64,000 nt of DNA, taken from contig NZ_JAZDRL010000002.1 of assembly GCF_047501465.1 (NCBI RefSeq), positions 1,054,001 to 1,118,000 on the forward strand. The letters are read 5' to 3'. A model generated the notes under the pieces. The model made no database searches. It had not been told where the DNA came from and saw only the letters and a program-made list of their open reading frames with translations. Source of the stretch: Pseudochelatococcus sp047501465. GTDB lineage: Bacteria; Pseudomonadota; Alphaproteobacteria; Rhizobiales; Beijerinckiaceae. Made by a program: the position numbers and the translations under genes. Below are positions 7,880 to 16,564 of the stretch, in pieces. The stretch's first letter is position 1. Each line of letters starts with the position of its first letter.

Positions 7880-8620
7880 TTAGAATGGTGTCAGGTTATC
7901 ATAAAGCTGCTGGCCAATAGCTGGCTGCTGAACTTCATTCAAGCGGCCGCGTCCACCGTAAGAGATGCGGGCTTCTGCGATTTTCTCATAGGCAATCGTG
8001 TTATTCCGTGAGATATCGCGAGGCCGAACGATGCCGGCGATGTTTAGTAGCCGCACCTCATAATTCACACGTACCTCTTGCGACCCACTGACTAGAAGAT
8101 TGCCGTTCGGCAGCACTTCCGTCACGACGCCTGCAACCGAAAGTCTGAGTTTTTCAGAGCGATCGATGGTGCCTTCACCCTTGGAGCGCGAATTTGATGT
8201 GATACTGCCGTCACCTGATAAGCTGGTGGTGTGGCTGGGAGTGCTGAAACCCAGATCTAGCCCAAGGTTTGCACTTGAGGCACGCTTGCGCTCAGAGGTG
8301 TTGTCAAACGATGCCTTGTCGTCAATGGCAATAATAACCGTGACGATATCACCGACATTGGTAGCTCGCGGATCCTGGAAAAGTGATTTACCCTGCTGCC
8401 CCCATAGCGAATGATATGCGTGGCCATTCCACGTGGGAAAGTTGCCTGGCAGGGGGGCGCGTTCTACTGAAAGACCAGTGCCGACTGGTGTCATTGGTGG
8501 CTCACGGCCAACATCTTGCATGGCCGTACATCCGCCCATCAGAGCAGTTCCTATGGTAAGGACAATGCCGAGTGGCCAGCGTACGCGTGTTGCAAAAGGG
8601 GAGGGCAATTGCGATGTCAT
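7880..8620 (-). CDS. flgH: Flagellar L-ring lipoprotein FlgH
   Basis: FlgH builds the outer-membrane L ring that serves as the bushing of the rod. The 246-residue protein has a lipoprotein signal: residues 1-29 end LMGGC, so the acylated cysteine would be at about position 30. The mature part shows YHSLWGQQGKSLFQDPRATNVGDIVTVII, the conserved FlgH stretch, and ends AYEKIAEARISYGGRGRLNEVQQPAIGQQLYDNLTPF, the typical terminus. Its ATG overlaps the stop of the motE-like gene by 4 bases, showing coupled translation. Confidence 0.97.
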   Translation of the reverse strand: MTSQLPSPFATRVRWPLGIVLTIGTALMGGCTAMQDVGREPPMTPVGTGLSVERAPLPGNFPTWNGHAYHSLWGQQGKSLFQDPRATNVGDIVTVIIAIDDKASFDNTSERKRASSANLGLDLGFSTPSHTTSLSGDGSITSNSRSKGEGTIDRSEKLRLSVAGVVTEVLPNGNLLVSGSQEVRVNYEVRLLNIAGIVRPRDISRNNTIAYEKIAEARISYGGRGRLNEVQQPAIGQQLYDNLTPF

Positions 8621-9258
8621 TTTGGCCTCGCCTTGGTTTGGGCTGTCCGCTTAAGGACACCGGTGATGACGCTTGTTAGATGGGCTGCGCGTCCTGGTTC
8701 CATCTCGTTGAAGATGGCGCTGGCAGCGCGGGCATCGATTTTTGAAAGCAATGCGACAGCTGCATCGTCCTGCATTGCAGCTATCTGGGCTGCTGCTGCG
8801 TCAGCGCGCATACGTGAGTATATGGAAACAATCCGCCCCTCTGTCCGATCAAGAAATTCTTGTCGGCGCTTAAGCCAGAGCTCTGTCTCAGCACGTTTTT
8901 CTTCAAGCTTGGCTGCGCGGTCTTCCAGGTCCAGGCGCATGGCTTCAAGGGTTTTTGCCTGCCATGCAAAGCGTGCATCCGCTGCGACATCAACCACTGC
9001 TTCGCAATACGGATTGGGCTGAGGCGCTTCTGTGCCAGTTACCCCCTCCGTGTTTGCAACAGTAGGGGGCTGCGCAGGAGCTGTTGGGGCAGGGGTGGCC
9101 CTACCTGTCGCAGCAGCGCCTGCAGCTGGAGCTGTCCGCGATCCTGTTGCTTGTGCAATGACAAGAGGCTTTTCATTTGCCGACGCAGCCTCTGCCGCCA
9201 GGGGAAACATTATCCCCAGCGCCACAGTAAAGGCTTTGATTGCATCCGTTGATATCAT
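8617..9258 (-). CDS. motE: MotE-like periplasmic flagellar protein
   Basis: A 213-residue secreted protein between flgI and flgH, the place held by motE in rhizobia, where MotE acts as a periplasmic chaperone for the motility protein MotC. It has an N-terminal signal (AFTVALGIMFPLAAEAASA), an alanine/proline/threonine-rich linker (about residues 40-80), and a long charged coiled coil (FAWQAKTLEAMRLDLEDRAAKLEEKRAETELW) leading to a MgtE_N-like helical C-terminus (AAAQIAAMQDDAAVALLSKIDARAASAIFNEMEP). 4-base overlaps join it to both neighbours. motC is not in the window. Assignment rests on position and architecture. Confidence 0.88.
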   Translation of the reverse strand: MISTDAIKAFTVALGIMFPLAAEAASANEKPLVIAQATGSRTAPAAGAAATGRATPAPTAPAQPPTVANTEGVTGTEAPQPNPYCEAVVDVAADARFAWQAKTLEAMRLDLEDRAAKLEEKRAETELWLKRRQEFLDRTEGRIVSIYSRMRADAAAAQIAAMQDDAAVALLSKIDARAASAIFNEMEPGRAAHLTSVITGVLKRTAQTKARPK

Positions 9259-10355
9259 TGAACGATAAGATCCGCTTGTAGGGCGCCTGCTGTTTTGATC
9301 GTTTGTAGAATAGAAATGATATCTGTTGGCTTAAGACCAATCTGATTAAGCCCGCGCACCAGTGATTGCAGGCTTGTACCTGAGACGATGGAGAGATGGC
9401 CATTCTGCTCATCTGCAGAAACCATTGTGCGTGGCTCAATGACCGTCTCGCCATCGGAGAATGGTGCGGGCTGTGAGGTCTGCGGCAGTTCTGTTACGCG
9501 CACGGTCAGGTTGCCATGCGTGAGAGCGACAGTGGAAATCGTAACATCCCTGCCGATGACAACCGTGCCCGTTCGCTGATCTACGACCACCTTTGCGGAG
9601 GTATCCGGCGTTATCATCAAATTGCCAATGGCAGCCATGAAGCGCGCTGTGTTGACTTTAGCTGGGCGCTGAACCACCACGCTGCGCTGATCCCGAACCT
9701 GTGCAGTTGGCGCTTTGAAATGCTGACGTGTGTAACGATTGATTGCATCAGCAATGCGCGTTGCGGTGTTGAAATCCGGGTTACGCAGCTCAAGCACAAG
9801 GACGCCAATATCATTGAAACGCCCCGGCAACGGACGTTCAATCAGCGCACCATTAGGAATTCTGCCAGCTGTTGGAACGCCCTGGGTTAGGCTTTCAGCC
9901 TGTCCGGCGACAGTAAAACCCGAAACTGCAATTGGACCTTGTGCTACGGCATAGTTCTCCCCATCGCCTCCCATGAGGGGGGTAATCAACAGGGTGCCGC
10001 CTTTCAGTGATTGTGCGTCGCCTAAAGATGATACGCTAACGTCGATGCGTGTACCTGTGCCCGTAAATGCCGGAATATCAGCTGTGACCATGACGGCCGC
10101 TGTATTGCGTGTGCGCAGTGTTGAGTTGCGCACGTTGATGCCCATGCGCTCCAACATTGATTGCAGGGCTTGCTCCGTGAAGGGTGAATTACGCAATGAG
10201 TCGCCAGTACCTTGCAGGCCGATGACAAGGCCATAGCCGATAAGCTGATTATCGCGAACCCCTTGCAAGGTAACAATATCTTTGATGCGCGTATTAGCCA
10301 GTGCAAAGCCGGCGTTAAGAACGAACAGTGCTGCGAGAAGTATTCTCAGCATCAA
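9255..10355 (-). CDS. flgI: Flagellar P-ring protein FlgI
   Basis: FlgI polymerises in the periplasm into the P ring around the rod. 366 residues with a signal peptide (MMLRILLAALFVLNAGFALA). The mature protein opens RIKDIVTLQGVRDNQLIGYGLVIGLQGTGDSLRNSPFTEQ and ends IGLKPTDIISILQTIKTAGALQADLIVQ; both ends are signature regions. DRSVVV/TAKVVVDQRTGTVVIGRDV in the middle is also typical. Normal length. It overlaps flgA upstream and motE downstream by 4 bases each. Confidence 0.98.
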   Translation of the reverse strand: MMLRILLAALFVLNAGFALANTRIKDIVTLQGVRDNQLIGYGLVIGLQGTGDSLRNSPFTEQALQSMLERMGINVRNSTLRTRNTAAVMVTADIPAFTGTGTRIDVSVSSLGDAQSLKGGTLLITPLMGGDGENYAVAQGPIAVSGFTVAGQAESLTQGVPTAGRIPNGALIERPLPGRFNDIGVLVLELRNPDFNTATRIADAINRYTRQHFKAPTAQVRDQRSVVVQRPAKVNTARFMAAIGNLMITPDTSAKVVVDQRTGTVVIGRDVTISTVALTHGNLTVRVTELPQTSQPAPFSDGETVIEPRTMVSADEQNGHLSIVSGTSLQSLVRGLNQIGLKPTDIISILQTIKTAGALQADLIVQ

Positions 10356-10828
10356 TGGCTCTCCCCGGCGCGCAAGCTGCCATCTGATTGTACTGTGCCG
10401 TAAACGACGAGGCCGCTATCGACATTTCGGGCTTTGATGACTTCGTTTAGCTCGCCAGCTTGCAGAGGGGAAACAAGTGTTACCATTGACAGCCCTCCGT
10501 CCTCAAAAATGAGCTTCGTTGGCACGCCTTTCTGCACGAGCTTGGCATTTTCGACAGCATTCTGGGGAATGGCCAGGCCGGGTATGAGTGAGCGACGTGC
10601 AACCTTGCCGATCAGCGCTTCAGCGGAAGTGGCGTATCCACCGCGTACGGGGCGTAGTTGCGCAAATTCGCGCTCATCTACCATGTCGTTCTCAATCACA
10701 TCCCCCGCGTAAATGGTGACCGTGGGCGTTGCATACGTGCCCTTTTCTTGCGCCTGTCCCGGATGGGAAACCGCGAGAACCGCTCCTAAGCAAAGAAGGA
10801 TTCTGCAAAAAGCAGATACGCGAAGCAT
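10352..10828 (-). CDS. flgA: Flagellar P-ring assembly chaperone FlgA
   Basis: FlgA is the periplasmic chaperone for P-ring formation. I place the start at the ATG at 10828 (MLRVSAFCRILLCLGAVLAVSHPGQAQ), because it gives a proper signal peptide; an open frame extends 22 codons further upstream (to 10894) but without a clear ribosome site. That gives 158 residues. The SAF/ChapFlgA domain follows: VTIYAGDVIENDMVDEREF, then GKVARRSLIPGLAIPQNAVENAKLVQKG and the C-terminal GLSMVTLVSPLQAGELNEVIKARNVDSG...VQSDGSLRA. It is the first gene of the flgA-flgI-motE-flgH-fliL-fliP run; a hairpin at 11075-11108 separates it from flgG. Confidence 0.92.
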   Translation of the reverse strand: MLRVSAFCRILLCLGAVLAVSHPGQAQEKGTYATPTVTIYAGDVIENDMVDEREFAQLRPVRGGYATSAEALIGKVARRSLIPGLAIPQNAVENAKLVQKGVPTKLIFEDGGLSMVTLVSPLQAGELNEVIKARNVDSGLVVYGTVQSDGSLRAGESH

Positions 10829-11074
10829 GGCAACATCCAGACACAAAGAAACCAGAACACATGGTAATGAGATCGACACATGGTGCCACCGCATAACCGT
10901 GAAGCACTCAAGGCTCAGGAACGATGTCCCGATTTAGAGCTTTTATCCCCGAAGGTTTAAGTACCCTTGCTTGATGCTAAAAACCTAGTAGAAAAACCGC
11001 ATGAAGTTCCTAACCTATTTACAAGTGAAGCGCATGGCATTCAGCTAGTAAAATTCGCCAGATCAACATGTTAA

Positions 11075-11108
11075 ATCGCGGTTCAGTCAGACAAGACCAA
11101 ACCGCGAT
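11075..11108 (-). terminator. Hairpin between flgG and flgA
   Basis: ATCGCGGTT and AACCGCGAT form a perfect 9-bp stem around a 16-base loop, starting only 3 bases after the flgG stop on the minus strand and followed by TTTAAC. It may end the flgB-flgG transcript or serve as a processing stop, separating it from flgA about 250 bases further on. The U-tract is short, so read-through is likely. Confidence 0.5.
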
Positions 11109-11111
11109 GAC

Positions 11112-11903
11112 TTAGCGGATACCCTTGGAGATGGTTGCCAACATTTCATCGCCAGCCTGGATCACTTTCGAATTCATCTCGTATGCACGTTGAGCGCTGA
11201 TGAGTTCTGTGATTTCCTTTACCGGATCAACGTTTGAGGCTTCAAGGTAACCTTGTTTGATTGTGCCAACACCGGGATCCCCTGGAACAACAACGATAGG
11301 AGCGCCCGAAGCTAGCGTTTCGCGAAACAGGTTGCTCCCCACAGGTGCAAGACCAACATCATTAGGGAAGGTTACGAGATTGAGTTGACCTAGTTCTTCA
11401 GGCGCAGCATTATTTCCACGCAGCGCATGAACCTGTCCTGCATCGTTGATTGTGACCTGAACAGTATCCTCAGGTATTTCACCGATAGGTGACTCGATTT
11501 GATACCCATCCAAGGTTACCAGCTGTCCATTTTCGTTTTTGTTAAACGCACCAGCGCGGGTGTAGAGAATTTCATCATTCGGGCCCTGGATCTGAAACCA
11601 GCCACGCCCCACAATTGCCACATCAAAATCGTTACCGGTCTGCGTTAGCGATCCCTGCTTATGGACATTACGGATAGCGCTTATGCGTGTACCAACGCCA
11701 AGCCGTGAGCCTTCAGGAATTGTACCTTCAGTTGTTTGATTGGGTACGCCTGGCACTCTGAGGTTTTGGTAGAGCAGATCAGAAAACTCAGCCCGTGAGC
11801 GTTTAAAACCAGTTGTGTTGATGTTCGCGATGTTATTCGCAATCACCTCGACATTGGTTTGCTGCGCTTCGGCACCCGTTGCGGCAATTGCCAAAATGCC
11901 CAT
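11112..11903 (-). CDS. flgG: Flagellar distal rod protein FlgG
   Basis: FlgG forms the distal rod. The start at 11903 (MGILAIAATGAEAQQTNVEV) follows GGGAGA by 7 bases and matches the usual FlgG opening; the frame extends 10 codons further but without support. 263 residues, the normal length. N-terminal rod motif NIANINTTGFKRSRAEFSDLLYQ, GxTxTxxFDVAI-like LTQTGNDFDVAIVGRGWFQI, and C-terminal EASNVDPVKEITELISAQRAYEMNSKVIQ are all present. It is the last gene of flgB-flgC-fliE-flgG. A 217-base spacer before it (11904-12120) contains no convincing gene. Confidence 0.97.
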   Translation of the reverse strand: MGILAIAATGAEAQQTNVEVIANNIANINTTGFKRSRAEFSDLLYQNLRVPGVPNQTTEGTIPEGSRLGVGTRISAIRNVHKQGSLTQTGNDFDVAIVGRGWFQIQGPNDEILYTRAGAFNKNENGQLVTLDGYQIESPIGEIPEDTVQVTINDAGQVHALRGNNAAPEELGQLNLVTFPNDVGLAPVGSNLFRETLASGAPIVVVPGDPGVGTIKQGYLEASNVDPVKEITELISAQRAYEMNSKVIQAGDEMLATISKGIR

Positions 11904-12120
11904 GAGAAACTCTCCCAACAAAGCTTCTATCAAGCGGATCCAGAAGCCGGACCCATGATTAAAATGAAGCTGTAATCATCAAACTCAGCAGGTAAACGCT
12001 TCTCAAGAATGAGTTGAGGTACCCGTCAGAGTGAGCCCAAATAGTATCTCTTGCGAACCGATATTCCGGTGTGAGAAGAGCTACCGTTTGCGGGCCACTA
12101 TGGCGCGAAATCAATGCATT

Positions 12121-12435
12121 CTAGATCGCCATTCGGCTGATTTCCTGATAAGCGGCCACGACTTTGTCGCGTACAGCCATCGTTGTCTGTAATGATCGCT
12201 CGGCAGTCATAATGGATTCTACCACCGCCTGCGTTGACATACGGCCTTCAATACCAGCAGCTGACGCTGCTTCACTGGCACGCAGTTTGTGCGCCGTATC
12301 TGTCACCAATGAACCAAGTACTGAGGCGAAATCAACAGCAGCTGAAGCGGCTGTTACAGCGGCGTGGGTTTTTCCCGTAGGCGCAAGCCCCGTGACGTTA
12401 CCCACAACGTCAATAGCATTGATAGCTCCAACCAT
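12121..12435 (-). CDS. fliE: Flagellar hook-basal body protein FliE
   Basis: FliE links the MS ring to the rod and is the first rod-type substrate exported. 104 residues, standard length. The C-terminus RMSTQAVVESIMTAERSLQTTMAVRDKVVAAYQEISRMAI is the diagnostic FliE end. It starts 2 bases after the flgC stop, so the two are co-translated. The N-terminal half is alanine- and valine-rich and poorly conserved, as is usual for the family. Confidence 0.96.
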   Translation of the reverse strand: MVGAINAIDVVGNVTGLAPTGKTHAAVTAASAAVDFASVLGSLVTDTAHKLRASEAASAAGIEGRMSTQAVVESIMTAERSLQTTMAVRDKVVAAYQEISRMAI

Positions 12436-12437
12436 TG

Positions 12438-12875
12438 TTAAGTCCTTAGAAGGTCAATCGTCATGGACGACAAGGTGCGGGTAAATTTGATCATCTGTAC
12501 ATTTGCGCTAAATGAGCGGTTGGCTTCCTGCATGTCGGCCAACTCAACCATCACGTTGACGTTTGGCGTTTTTACAAAGCCCTTCTCATTCGCGGCAGGA
12601 TGTCCTGGCTCATAGCGGATATTAAATGGTGTGCGGTCCACACCGATGTTCCGTACGCTGACAAGCTCAGCATCCAGATTACGATCCATCTCTTGCTTGA
12701 AAGTTACGGTCTTGCGAGCATATGGATCGCCATCTGGAATTGAGGCAGTGGCATCAGCGTTAGCGATGTTCTGGGCAACCACCTGCATTCGTGCAGACTG
12801 CGCCCGCATAGCAGAGCCGGCGATTTTCGTTGAAATCTCAAGCGCGTCTCTATTCTCAAGAGGGGAAATGATCAT
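12438..12875 (-). CDS. flgC: Flagellar proximal rod protein FlgC
   Basis: FlgC is a proximal rod subunit exported by the flagellar apparatus. 145 residues. Rod motif ARMQVVAQNIANADATASIPDGDPYARKTVTF near the N-terminus, then PNVNVMVELADMQEANRSFSANVQMIKFTRTLSSMTIDLLR at the C-terminus. It overlaps flgB by 4 bases. Order flgB-flgC-fliE is the general one. Confidence 0.97.
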   Translation of the reverse strand: MIISPLENRDALEISTKIAGSAMRAQSARMQVVAQNIANADATASIPDGDPYARKTVTFKQEMDRNLDAELVSVRNIGVDRTPFNIRYEPGHPAANEKGFVKTPNVNVMVELADMQEANRSFSANVQMIKFTRTLSSMTIDLLRT

Positions 12876-13264
12876 CCGGGTCCTCTAGCGCTGGTGAGAA
12901 TGAACTTGTGAAAGCTTTTCACGATGGATGTGTTGAGGCTGTATTGCCGCGAAACCTCGCCGGCCTTCAGCATCTCTTCCTCGATGTTTACCGAGTTGCC
13001 TGAGTGGAACACGCCCCAATTATTCTTGGTGTCGTTCCGCGGGCGAGCCGTGCGTAAATTATCCGAACTCGTACCGAGATGACTGCTTGATGTTGCGGTC
13101 ATTTCGAGTGCGGTTTTGTCCATTGTTGCTGAAAAGGGCTCAATGTCCTGCGCGCGAAACCCTGGTGTGTTCGCGTTAGCAACGTTCCTCGATAATACCG
13201 CCTGGCGTGAAGTAAGCCAGTTGGCTTGCTTTGATGCCAAATCGAACAGGAATATCGGATCCAT
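12872..13264 (-). CDS. flgB: Flagellar proximal rod protein FlgB
   Basis: FlgB is a proximal rod subunit. The start at 13264 (MDPIFLFDLASKQANWLTSR) is preceded by AGGAGC at 6 bases and matches rhizobial FlgB openings; the longer frame to 13324 adds 20 residues that do not look conserved. 130 residues. LSRNVANANTPGFRAQDIEPF is the rod motif; the C-terminus ends GEVSRQYSLNTSIVKSFHKFILTSARGPG. It is the first gene of its operon, which is why the 386-base gap before it is the likely control region. Confidence 0.95.
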   Translation of the reverse strand: MDPIFLFDLASKQANWLTSRQAVLSRNVANANTPGFRAQDIEPFSATMDKTALEMTATSSSHLGTSSDNLRTARPRNDTKNNWGVFHSGNSVNIEEEMLKAGEVSRQYSLNTSIVKSFHKFILTSARGPG

Positions 13265-13389
13265 GCCTAGCTCCTGATACAAGAGCCTGTTTTCCAAATG
13301 TTTTAGGGAAAACATCTCTGTCATTTCGGGACTGGGGCACGTTCAGGGGCGCGGAATAACCACTAACTGAAAGTACACCACCATCCACT

Positions 13390-13420
13390 TTCAGACAGTA
13401 GGTGCATAACCTTGTCTGAA
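13390..13420 (-). promoter_or_regulatory. Hairpin in the flgB operon leader
   Basis: TTCAGACA and TGTCTGAA are exactly complementary and enclose a second complementary pair (AGGT/ACCT), making a 31-base hairpin 126 bases before the flgB start. The gap 13265-13650 has no credible gene: it holds this hairpin and the terminator of the upstream unit. A conserved RNA named flg-Rhizobiales is known in leaders of basal-body operons of this order; whether this is one needs a covariance-model search. Confidence 0.35.
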
Positions 13421-13585
13421 CCTGTCGCATTCGCGCGTGCTTGTTCAGATTGTGGGCGTTAGGAGTGGGACATCATACCGGGTCGCAATGACTGAGCAAA
13501 TTCAAGCAAGGAAGAGTATATGGCCAGAGGCCTCTTACAGTGCATCATTTGAAAAGCTGAAGGGGTATAATTATAAAGCTGCGTA

Positions 13586-13608
13586 CCAAAAAACGGATAC
13601 CGTTTTCC
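13586..13608 (-). terminator. Rho-independent terminator of the flhB unit
   Basis: On the minus strand GG-AAAACGG-TAT-CCGTTTT-TT reads a 7-bp stem with a 3-base loop, its 3' arm running into six consecutive U. It lies 43 bases after the stop of the unknown gene that follows flhB. The symmetric A-tract on the other arm means it could also work on the plus strand. Confidence 0.75.
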
Positions 13609-13650
13609 GGGTAAATTAATGAAAAACAGCGAGATAAGCCGCCCGGTGTT

Positions 13651-14124
13651 CTAATGACAGAAAGGGGGCTGAGGAGAGATAGTATCTTGGGGAGATGAGC
13701 TGTTAAAGCGATCATAAATCCGGGCCTCATATAAGGCATCGGATAATTGGCTTAGTGCTATCGACGGTGATTTATTTTCTAACTTGGTACCCGCCAGTGA
13801 AACGCCAACAAAGTCATCTTCAATGTGCAGCAAAAAAGGCACAAGCACGTGCTTATGGGAGAAACGCATATCAAGCGAGATCGCTGGCACGGTATTGTAA
13901 CGCTCTGTCAAGCGCGAGCTAAAAGCATAACAAAGTGTGCCCGGTTTAAAAAACATCTCTGATGACGATTCAATGACGTCGTTAATATTATTGTGATTTG
14001 CGTTGATGACGTTTTCAATCAAAAATGATTTATCGATCAGACACAGGTCAGCAATGAACGACTTAATATTTATACATATTAAGCGTTCTGCCTCACGAAT
14101 GTTGCTTGCCAATCGCCTATTCAT
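13651..14124 (-). CDS. Unknown protein downstream of flhB
   Basis: I do not recognise this protein. From the ATG at 14124 (MNRRLASNIREAERLICINI) it has 157 residues; AGGAC lies about 11 bases before that start, and the start overlaps the flhB stop by 8 bases. It is soluble, has no signal or membrane helix, and mixes helical and strand segments (for example ISLDMRFSHKHVLVPFLLHI, then FVGVSLAGTKL) ending with a polar serine/proline-rich tail. Overlap with flhB and the terminator just after it show it belongs to the motA-fliM-fliN-fliG-flhB run, so a flagellar or motility role is inferred from position only. The frame has AT-richer composition than flhB. Confidence 0.7.
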   Translation of the reverse strand: MNRRLASNIREAERLICINIKSFIADLCLIDKSFLIENVINANHNNINDVIESSSEMFFKPGTLCYAFSSRLTERYNTVPAISLDMRFSHKHVLVPFLLHIEDDFVGVSLAGTKLENKSPSIALSQLSDALYEARIYDRFNSSSPQDTISPQPPFCH

Positions 14125-15220
14125 TGTTTGACGGTGTCCTGTTGACCGATGGAGTGGCACCATTCCGCTGATACAGGTAGTAGAAAAGTTGCGCTACAGC
14201 CTTGTAAAACTCGGGCGGAATAGATTTGTCGATCTCAACATGATCATACATGGACCTTGCCAGAGCCTTGTCTTCAATGAGTGGTATATCGTGCTTTTGT
14301 GCAATTTCACGGATTGAGAGCGCAATCAGGTCCTTGCCCTTGGCCAAAACAACAGGCGCGCCACCTTCTTCCGGCAGATAACGCAGCGCAATCGCAAAAT
14401 GTGTGGGGTTGGTGACAACCAGTGAAGCATTCGGAACTTGATTCATCATGCGCTTTCTCACACGGTCCATTGCGATAGCGCGCATGCGTGCCTTCACCAA
14501 CGGATCGCCGTCTGATTGACGCATCTCGTCCTTGATTTCCTGACGTGACATCTTCAGATCGCGCCGCCATTTAAATCGCGACCACACAAGATCAGCAGCC
14601 ACAAGCAGCACAGTTGCGACGCAGATTGCCGATACAAGGCGCATCGCTAGTCCAAGCATGATCTCGGGCACACGGCTCGGATCGCTGAACAGTGCATTCA
14701 CAACCTCATGCTGCTCAGAGTTCAGCAGGATAGTGCAGACAATGGTGATAATGAGCAGCTTTGTGACTGATTTTGCAAACTCAACCTGGCCTTGCAGGCC
14801 GAAAATGCGCTTGAAACCACCCAGAAGCGAAATGCGTGACCATTTAGGTTCAATGCGATCAGGTGTTATACGGGGAACGTTCTGCAGCACCGAAGCGAGA
14901 ATACCGCCAACCATCAAGATGCAGACGATAGGAAATAGAAAGCCCCCCACACTGATTGCAACAAGCTGCAAGAGCGAAACAGCATCCGGACCGCTGTTCA
15001 ATCTTATGGATTCTGGCGCATCGATAAAAAAAGTCAGGAAGCTGTTAAGGACCGCAACCGAGTTATATAGAAATAGGTAGAGGATGACGCAAATGCATCC
15101 AATAGAGAAAAAAACAGCCATCTCCCGCGACTGAGGTACGTTACCTTTCTCAAGCGCGTCGTGTATCTTTTTCTCGGTAGGTTCTTCGGTTTTGCTGTCA
15201 GGATCGGTTGAATCTGACAT
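14117..15220 (-). CDS. flhB: Flagellar export switch protein FlhB
   Basis: FlhB is the export-gate component that changes substrate specificity from rod/hook to filament after self-cleavage. 367 residues. Four membrane segments (about 31-55, 83-108, 142-165, 180-205) lead into a cytoplasmic domain with SRQEIKDEMRQSDGDPLVKARMR and the autocleavage site NPTHFAIALRYLPEEGGAPVVLAKG intact. The N-terminus DPDSKTEEPTEKKIHDALEKGNVPQSREM is conserved. A 152-base gap separates it from fliG. Normal length and no missing motif. Confidence 0.98.
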   Translation of the reverse strand: MSDSTDPDSKTEEPTEKKIHDALEKGNVPQSREMAVFFSIGCICVILYLFLYNSVAVLNSFLTFFIDAPESIRLNSGPDAVSLLQLVAISVGGFLFPIVCILMVGGILASVLQNVPRITPDRIEPKWSRISLLGGFKRIFGLQGQVEFAKSVTKLLIITIVCTILLNSEQHEVVNALFSDPSRVPEIMLGLAMRLVSAICVATVLLVAADLVWSRFKWRRDLKMSRQEIKDEMRQSDGDPLVKARMRAIAMDRVRKRMMNQVPNASLVVTNPTHFAIALRYLPEEGGAPVVLAKGKDLIALSIREIAQKHDIPLIEDKALARSMYDHVEIDKSIPPEFYKAVAQLFYYLYQRNGATPSVNRTPSNNE

Positions 15221-15372
15221 CTGTGTATCCAGTCCCCAATCCGTTATTCCTTATTATAGCATTTCCGCTTTCATGATGCGGTGGAATAAGAAGCTCTGTA
15301 AATGCTTGCACAAGAACGCAAGAAAACAGATCCAAGAATTGCATGATAGCAGATATCGTGCACCCTCATGCG

Positions 15373-16404
15373 CTATTGCATGAAGGTATCCTGATCATTG
15401 TCGGATGCCAGATCGATTTCTCCGCGACCTGCCATATCAAGGGCGAGATCGGTAATCGCACGCCGGGCTTCCAGAACTTCACGCTGCGGAACAGGTTGGC
15501 CACTTGCCAGCTCGCTTTCGACAGAACGACGTGAACGTGCAGGGAGGGCGCTGAGTACAATTTCGCGATACTCCGCATCAGTACCACGTAGCGCGATGAT
15601 GATCTTGTCGCCCGGAACAGCATCGAAAAGCGCCGAACGTGCCGCTGGTGTAAGCTTGACAATATCGTCGAAGGTGAACAGAAGCCCTTTAAGGATTTCT
15701 GCCGACTTTGGACGATCATTGGCCAAGCTCTGCAGCATATCTTCCATATTATCGCGGTCCATCTTGTTAATGATGTCCGCCATCTTTGCGTGTGTATCAG
15801 AGCCCATGTTGCGGGAGAAGTTCGTCATGAAGTCTTCATGCAACGTACTCTCGATCAAGCGCATGACTTCATCGACGATCGGTTTGCAAGCCAACATCCG
15901 TCGGGTCACATCATTGCGCAGCTTGTGCGGAAAATGGGTCATAACCTTTGCGGCGCAGGCCGGTTTTACGCGTGAGAGGATAAGCGCAATCGTTTGCGGA
16001 TGCTCTCGAAGCAAATAGCTCGATAGAATATTTTCCGAGACACCGGAAATACGTTCCCAGATAGACTGGCTGGAGTTACCCAGAACGTCTGCCATGATGT
16101 CGGCGATTTGCTCTGCCGGCAACACACCGGTGAGCAATTTTTCGACTTCGTGCGCGGTGCCGAATAGTTGCGCTCCGGCCTGGAACTGCGCTGAAAATTC
16201 CTCAACCAGACGTGTTTGTTGGGCAGGCGGTATCGAGCCAAGTGCCGCCGCTGAACGGGTGATCAGCTTGATTTCTTCAGAAGTGAAATGTTGAAGAAGG
16301 CGTCCCGCTGTCGGATTACCAACCGTCAAAAGAAGAGCCGCAACCCGATCCACGCCCGTGGTCAGGGTCATCGTTTTGCGGGTTGGCTGTCCTGGGACGC
16401 TCAT
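15373..16404 (-). CDS. fliG: Flagellar motor switch protein FliG
   Basis: FliG is the C-ring protein that meets the stator and generates torque. 343 residues in three domains: N-terminal MS-ring binding (VAALLLTVGNPTAGRLLQHFTSEEIKLI), middle with the EHPQT motif (LREHPQTIALILSRVKPACAAKVM), and C-terminal with LLFTFDDIVKLTPAARSALFDAVPGDKIIIALRG, where the charged torque helix lies. It ends with a short acidic tail (IDLASDNDQDTFMQ). It lies 160 bases after fliN, a relatively long gap for this operon. Confidence 0.97.
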   Translation of the reverse strand: MSVPGQPTRKTMTLTTGVDRVAALLLTVGNPTAGRLLQHFTSEEIKLITRSAAALGSIPPAQQTRLVEEFSAQFQAGAQLFGTAHEVEKLLTGVLPAEQIADIMADVLGNSSQSIWERISGVSENILSSYLLREHPQTIALILSRVKPACAAKVMTHFPHKLRNDVTRRMLACKPIVDEVMRLIESTLHEDFMTNFSRNMGSDTHAKMADIINKMDRDNMEDMLQSLANDRPKSAEILKGLLFTFDDIVKLTPAARSALFDAVPGDKIIIALRGTDAEYREIVLSALPARSRRSVESELASGQPVPQREVLEARRAITDLALDMAGRGEIDLASDNDQDTFMQ

Positions 16405-16564
16405 TATGCTTCACCGATCTATCGCTTCAGGTTGTTTAGTAGAATGCTGATTACAAATCTGAAGGTTCAATAAGGGCTAGAATAGCTCACCTGCTCAGTG
16501 CGCTATCCACTCTCATTCTTGTAAACCCCCGTTATCCGGGAGATGCTTTATTTCGCAGTATCTA

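Noticed and set aside
10829..10894. Longer start for flgA
   Set aside because: Adds a second hydrophobic stretch before a complete signal peptide and lacks a ribosome site.
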